Part shown: piece by piece, positions 60,193 to 64,000 of the stretch | How positions within the stretch are numbered: position 1 is the first letter of the stretch | Layout: every line of letters starts with the position of its first letter | Origin: Paramicrobacterium humi | GTDB lineage: Bacteria; Actinomycetota; Actinomycetes; Actinomycetales; Microbacteriaceae | Direction: 5' to 3' | DNA: 64,000 nt | NCBI RefSeq assembly: GCF_900105715.1 | Contig: NZ_FNRY01000001.1 | Span: forward strand, 1,488,001-1,552,000 | Notes under the pieces: generated by a model | What the model saw: only the letters and a program-made list of their open reading frames with translations | Databases searched by the model: none | Told to the model about the DNA's origin: nothing | Program-made: the position numbers and the translations under genes

Positions 60193-61923
60193 CTACTTGT
60201 CGGCGAGGACGCCGCCGACGGTCTCCGCGATCATCGCGAGCGACACGGCGCCGGGGTCCGGAACGCCGAGGGCCTTCTCACCGTGCGAACGGGCGCGACC
60301 CATTCCGGGCATCAGATCCGCCGTCTTGTCGGCAGCGCCCTTCGCCGCGGTCGTCGCCGCGTTCCAGGCGTCGAGGAGAGCGTCCCCGGCGGCAACGCGC
60401 TCGGCGAGCGTGTCGGCGAACGGAACGAGCGAGTCGACCATGGTCTTGTCGCCGACTTTGGCCTTCCCATAGGACATAACGGCGTCCTTCGCGGCTGTTA
60501 TTCCGGCGCTCACCGTCTCGGCGGAAGGCTGCTCGGTGTCACCGAGCTTCTCGCCGAGGGTGCGCAGGATCACTCCCCAGAGCGCGCCGGAGGTTCCGCC
60601 GGCGCGGTCGGACCAGGCGTCGGCGGCGCGGCTGAGCAGGGTCGCGGCGCCCGCGCCCTTCTCGGCGACCGCCGCGGCCTCTTCGGCGGCTGCACGGGAG
60701 CCGCGCTGCATGCCGATGCCGTGGTCGCCGTCGCCGGCGATCGAGTCGATGCGGCCGAGCTCCTCGGCGTTCTCGTCGATGGTGACGCGGACCGCGTCGA
60801 GCGCGGCGGCGATGCGTGACGCGGCGTGCTTCGAGTCGTCAGAGGCGTCGGGGATGACGGCATCCGCTTCCTCATCCTCGCTCGCGTCGACGGTCTCCAG
60901 GTCCGAGCTGTCGAAGGATCCGCTGCGGAACGCGGGAGTGTCGGTCGGGGCGTTCCAGAGCTTCTCGAGCTCCTCGTCGACCCAGAACAGGGTGAGCGAT
61001 GCGCCGGCCATGTCGAAGCTCGTGCAGAACTCTCCGACCTGCGGGTCGACGAGCGTGATGCCCTTCTCCTCGAGCAGATCCGCGACACGGCTGAAGACGA
61101 CGAACAGCTCCTCACTCTTGACCGAGCCGAGGCCGTTCAGCACGGGGACGACGCGCGCGCCGTCGACCGTGACGCCCTCGGGGATCTCGCCGTCGGCGAG
61201 CAAGTGCTCGACGAAAAGCTCCGCAAGGCCGTCGGCCGTGGGGATGTCCGTCTCGTCGATGCCGGGCTCGCCGTGGATGCCGAGGCCGACCGCCATGCGG
61301 CCCTCGGGCACGGAGAAGAGCGGCTCGTCGGCACCGGGCAGAGTGCAGCCGGTGAAGGCGACGCCCATCGAGCGCGTGCGCTCGTTCGCGAGCTTGGCGA
61401 TGCGCTCGACGCCGTCGATGTCATAGCCGGATGCCGCGGCGGCGCCGGCTGCCTTGAACACCGTGAGGTCTCCCGCGATGCCGCGGCGCTTCTGCTTCTC
61501 ATCAGGCTTTGCGCTGAAGATGTCATCGGTGACCGTCACGGTGCGGCAGTCGACGCCCTCCTTGCGCACGGTCTCCTGGGCCTCGGTGAAGTGCAGCACG
61601 TCGCCGGCGTAGTTGCCGTAGCTGAGCAGAACGCCCTTCCCCTGCTCGCTGGCGCGGATCACCGACTCCACCTGGTGGGCGGAGGGGGAGGCGAAGAGGT
61701 TGCCCATGGCGGCTCCGTGCGCGAGGCCGGGCCCCACGAGTCCGGCGAAGGCGGGGTAGTGGCCCGAGCCGCCGCCGATGACGACCGCGACCTCGGGGCT
61801 CGCGGAGCGCGTCGAACGAGAGACGCCGCCGTGCACCTTGCGCACCCAGCGGCCGTTCGCCCGGACGAAGCCGTCCACCATCTCGTCGGCGAAGTCCGCC
61901 GGTTCATTCCACAGCCGAGTCAT
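60193..61923 (-). CDS. Dihydroxyacetone kinase family protein, DhaK-DhaL fusion (erythrulose kinase-like)
   Basis: A 576-residue ATP-dependent ketose kinase. The DhaK half (1-~330) has GGGSGHYPAFAG and the substrate-binding His in GIHGEPG that forms a hemiaminal with the keto group. The DhaL half (~365-576) has the metal/ATP site AGDGDHGIGMQRG and GGTSGALWG. A Ser/Asp-rich linker (~335-360) joins them. With TpiA- and RpiB-like isomerases next to it, the natural substrate is probably L- (or D-) erythrulose rather than dihydroxyacetone. It is the first gene of the leftward operon, and the GntR-type site lies 47-75 bases upstream. Confidence 0.9.
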   Translation of the reverse strand: MTRLWNEPADFADEMVDGFVRANGRWVRKVHGGVSRSTRSASPEVAVVIGGGSGHYPAFAGLVGPGLAHGAAMGNLFASPSAHQVESVIRASEQGKGVLLSYGNYAGDVLHFTEAQETVRKEGVDCRTVTVTDDIFSAKPDEKQKRRGIAGDLTVFKAAGAAAASGYDIDGVERIAKLANERTRSMGVAFTGCTLPGADEPLFSVPEGRMAVGLGIHGEPGIDETDIPTADGLAELFVEHLLADGEIPEGVTVDGARVVPVLNGLGSVKSEELFVVFSRVADLLEEKGITLVDPQVGEFCTSFDMAGASLTLFWVDEELEKLWNAPTDTPAFRSGSFDSSDLETVDASEDEEADAVIPDASDDSKHAASRIAAALDAVRVTIDENAEELGRIDSIAGDGDHGIGMQRGSRAAAEEAAAVAEKGAGAATLLSRAADAWSDRAGGTSGALWGVILRTLGEKLGDTEQPSAETVSAGITAAKDAVMSYGKAKVGDKTMVDSLVPFADTLAERVAAGDALLDAWNAATTAAKGAADKTADLMPGMGRARSHGEKALGVPDPGAVSLAMIAETVGGVLADK

Positions 61924-61969
61924 CCTGTTATCTCCTCGTCGTTGAGCACGTCGATCGATTGAAGCGTTT

Positions 61970-61998
61970 CCTATAGGATATTGGAAAACTGATCAAAG
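61970..61998. promoter_or_regulatory. GntR-type site C of the kinase/isomerase operon promoter
   Basis: CCTATAGG (61970-61977) and GATCAAAG (61991-61998) flank 13 bases, 47-75 bases upstream of the leftward kinase start. The same pair occurs twice in the 53.3-53.4 kb divergent promoter. On the lower strand TTGATC and TATAGG are also possible -35/-10 boxes (15-base spacing), so binding would overlap the polymerase site. Confidence 0.65.
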
Positions 61999-62100
61999 CG
62001 CATCCCCACAGCAAGTCTGCTCTGTTCGAGATGCCGCGTCCATGATCCACAGCGACAGCTTGCCCGCTCAACGTGCGAGCATGATGGTAGCGTCGCAGCC

Positions 62101-62406
62101 ATGACCGTCCTCGGCCTGGCGCTCCTCCTCGCGAGCGCGATCAGCGGATTCGTTTCGATGAGACTGCTTTCTCAAGCCAACTCCGGCGTCCTCATGCCGT
62201 GGTGGCATGCGCCCGAGGTGCGGTCTCTGCCCGCGACTGTGTGCCGGAGCGTCAGCGCCGCGCTCGCGTTCGTTGGCGCGAGTCTTGCCGCGCAGTCGAT
62301 CGGCTACTGGAGCATCGTGCTCGTCCTCTGTGTGTTCGCTGCGCCGATGCTCGTGCAAGTGCGGCACAATCGGCAGCTGCTCGCTGTTGGAGCCGCGCGC
62401 GGCTGA
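62101..62406 (+). CDS. Small hypothetical membrane protein
   Basis: A 101-residue protein with three hydrophobic segments (VLGLALLLASAISGFVSM, a central SVSAALAFVGASLAAQ and WSIVLVLCVFAAPMLVQV) and a basic end (RHNRQLL). It begins at ATG 62101. No ribosome site is obvious, and no family is recognised. It lies alone between the kinase operon promoter and a convergent hydrolase gene. Confidence 0.5.
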   Translation: MTVLGLALLLASAISGFVSMRLLSQANSGVLMPWWHAPEVRSLPATVCRSVSAALAFVGASLAAQSIGYWSIVLVLCVFAAPMLVQVRHNRQLLAVGAARG

Positions 62407-62415
62407 TCTTCGCTC

Positions 62416-63111
62416 TCACTCGACGGACGATGTGGGACTCCACGCGTCGATGAAGGCCAGCACGTCTGCCCATTCCGCCGGTGAGATCTCGTGGCCGACA
62501 CCTTCGTACTCCTCGGCCGTCAGAGTCGTGTGGTGGGGGGAGGAAGGTCGCCATCCGTTCGATGTCGGATGGCGGAATGACATCGTCACGGGTGCCGCGT
62601 CCCCAGAAGACGGGCGGGCGCAATCTGGCGAGCTCGCTGTCGTTTGCCCGATCGCTTCCTCCGGTAAAGCCCCGAGCGTCACCACACAAGCGAACGATGT
62701 AGGCGCGAGCCGCAGGGCCTGCAGTGCAACCGCACCGCCCTGGGACCAGCCGATCAGTCCGACGTGCTCGGCATTTCCTCGATGTGCGTCGATCCAGCGC
62801 AGCAGCTCGAGAGCTGCCCCGTCAAGCGCCGCGGACAGCGAATCCTCGTCGTGAATCGGGGCGAGCCAGGAGAAACGCTCTCCGTGCGGCCGTGGCGCTC
62901 GGAGCGAGACGGCGGCGTAGCCCGATGGCAGCTGGGGGAAGAACCGCTCCATGTCGTGCTCGTCGCCGCCCCTGCCGTGAAGCAGGACCAGCAGGGGCCG
63001 GTCGTCGGGCTCGGAGGGCGGACAAGACCAGAGGGAGGCATCGTCGTCGATGGCGGCCATGCCGACAGCGTACTGCTGCGCCCGGGGCGCGTTGAGGCGG
63101 AGCTGCCGCAT
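62416..63111 (-). pseudogene. Alpha/beta hydrolase (phospholipase/carboxylesterase type) with two compensating frameshifts
   Basis: The frame from ATG 63111 (alternative 63060) codes RPLLVLLHGRGGDEHDMERFF and the nucleophile motif GWSQGGAVAL, then loses family likeness after VVTLG. The next frame supplies the missing part (GFTGGSDRAND ... PVFWGRGTRDDVIPP, with the catalytic Asp). The first frame resumes with HTTLTAEEYEGVGHEIS (catalytic His). So one base is missing near 62670-62674 and one extra C/G lies in the six-base run 62535-62540. Both are homopolymer-type positions, so either sequencing errors or a truly damaged gene. As written, the internal ~45 residues are wrong and the enzyme would be inactive. 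Confidence 0.75.
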
Positions 63112-63117
63112 CTGGCG

Positions 63118-64000
63118 CTACATCGGGTACTGCACCGCCTCGAGGATGCGCGTGAGCGTGTCGGGGCCGCCGACGTTTCCCGGAACGACGACGTACAGCA
63201 CGCGGTGGCCGTCAAACGCCGTCAGGTCCCACACGGAGACACCGGCGAGAACTTGACCGAGCACGCGCGCCGAGGTTGCGCCGATCCCGATTCGGGCCAC
63301 GTCAGCCGAGGTGATCCCACCCTTCGCGATCACCACATCGATTCCGGGCACGAGCTCCCGCACCGCAGTGGTCAGCGCATCCATCACGCGTGCGCCGTGA
63401 TCGAGCGTGTTGTGCTCGGAGCTGCGGCGGCGCTCCGTCATGAGAAGACCGAGTCCTCGCTCGTCGAGCTGGGCGGATGCTGCGCGGGCAGCATCCTCTC
63501 CGGCCTCGCGGCTGTTCGCGAGAGCGGCATCCGTGTCCACAACGGCGGGCTCGCCGAAGTGCTCGATCACCGGTGCGAGCTGACGCGTCGCTCCCTCGGT
63601 GTGCGAGCCGCAGACGAGCAGTGTGCGACCGGGCTCGGCGACGAGGGGAGTGGGCAGCAGGCCATCGCTGACCACTCCGGCGAGGGCGGCGGCGAGTGGG
63701 GCGGCGCTGCGGACCACGATGTCGCGGCCCTCGCGCTGCACGGCCGTGATGGCCTCGGCGATGAGGGCGACGTCGTCGTCGTTCTCGACGTCGGGAAGCA
63801 CGACGCTTCCCGAGGCCGCGTCGCGTAGCGCCTCGGCGAGTTTGCCCGAACGCACGGCGTCGAGCGGAACCGCGAGAGCGGGCCGATCGGACTTCTCAGC
63901 CACGTAGTCGACAAGGCGACCGCTCGAGAACGGGAAGACCGGATCCTCGGCGTACTCCGTCTCATGTGCCGGGTAGGTCGTTCCGTCGATCGCCACGAGG
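63118..64000 (-). CDS. Four-carbon acid sugar kinase family protein (DUF1537, OtnK/DtnK-like), N terminus outside window
   Basis: 294 residues of the C-terminal part. PVFPFSSGRLVDYVAEKSDRP links the two domains. The nucleotide domain follows with LVCGSHTEGATRQL, VDTDAAL, VIAKGGITSADVARIGIGATSARVLGQVLAGVSVW and YVVVPGNVGGPDTL, the DUF1537 C-terminal signatures. These kinases phosphorylate oxidised tetronates (2-oxo-tetronate) with ATP. The frame is open to the window edge, so the start is not visible. Its position beside the C4-sugar operon supports a tetronate pathway. It ends six bases before the damaged hydrolase gene. Confidence 0.9.
   Translation of the reverse strand, partial: LVAIDGTTYPAHETEYAEDPVFPFSSGRLVDYVAEKSDRPALAVPLDAVRSGKLAEALRDAASGSVVLPDVENDDDVALIAEAITAVQREGRDIVVRSAAPLAAALAGVVSDGLLPTPLVAEPGRTLLVCGSHTEGATRQLAPVIEHFGEPAVVDTDAALANSREAGEDAARAASAQLDERGLGLLMTERRRSSEHNTLDHGARVMDALTTAVRELVPGIDVVIAKGGITSADVARIGIGATSARVLGQVLAGVSVWDLTAFDGHRVLYVVVPGNVGGPDTLTRILEAVQYPM

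Overview
The window is 64 kb of uniformly GC-rich, densely packed chromosomal DNA. It has frequent GTG and some TTG starts, 4-base ATGA/GTGA gene overlaps, and frequent use of the GGCATCC string inside Ala/Ser-coding stretches. Together with the gene families present (DUF6458-type small membrane protein, CsoR with Cys-His-Cys, guanidine-III riboswitch, VanZ/RDD protein), this points to an actinobacterium, most likely Microbacteriaceae. That assignment is an inference; no rRNA or other taxonomic marker is present. I saw no tRNA, rRNA, CRISPR array or prophage. The only recognisable mobile element is one IS30-family insertion sequence.

Layout. 1-8.4 kb: end of an MFS transporter, a P-loop sugar/nucleoside kinase, a VanZ/RDD membrane protein, a MarR-SDR pair with a perfect operator, a copper island (CsoR, a CopZ-like chaperone, a CPH-type P-type ATPase and an odd repeat protein, with two CsoR-like operators), and a quinone-oxidoreductase operon. 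8.4-20.7 kb: M18 aminopeptidase, a NarL-type two-component system, F420-type and LLM oxidoreductases, an ArsR/SRPBCC operon with tandem operators, an MFS exporter, and a guanidine-III riboswitch driving a paired SMR exporter. 20.7-24.8 kb: an NAD(P)HX epimerase gene whose 3' end was displaced by the IS30 element, a dGTPase-like HD protein and a Phd/VapC toxin-antitoxin pair. 24.8-30.5 kb: TetR divergent from a GH3 glucosidase, a secreted lytic-transglycosylase-like protein and a type-B carboxylesterase. 30.7-37.3 kb: one operon for a peptide/opine-type ABC importer (two permeases and a fused double ATPase) ending in an LLM monooxygenase. 37.4-42.3 kb: DEAD-box helicase, rubredoxin-MBL protein, and a Ser/Thr kinase with an Asn-Gly-rich lipoprotein. 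42.5-49.5 kb: a lactose/galactoside operon (binding protein, two permeases, GH2 beta-galactosidase) divergent from a TetR that is a paralogue of the GH3-linked one. 49.6-50.9 kb: MscS channel.

50.9-64 kb is the most interesting part, a C4 sugar / acid-sugar catabolic region. A D-2-hydroxyacid dehydrogenase and ACS-type MFS transporter run leftward. A TIM-barrel isomerase, 3-hydroxyacyl-CoA-dehydrogenase-like enzyme, SDR, tiny membrane ORF and second ACS transporter run rightward. A leftward operon then encodes a DhaK-DhaL kinase, RpiB-like isomerase, TpiA-like isomerase and a GntR/FCD regulator, the set known for L-erythrulose breakdown. At the right edge is a four-carbon acid sugar kinase (DUF1537). 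The three promoter regions share a CCTATAGG element plus GATCAAAG, suggesting that the GntR protein coordinates the region.

Most convergent gene pairs are separated by perfect palindromic hairpins. Several regulators (MarR, CsoR, ArsR, both TetRs, Phd) have clear inverted repeats directly upstream, so regulatory logic can be read from sequence alone for much of the window.
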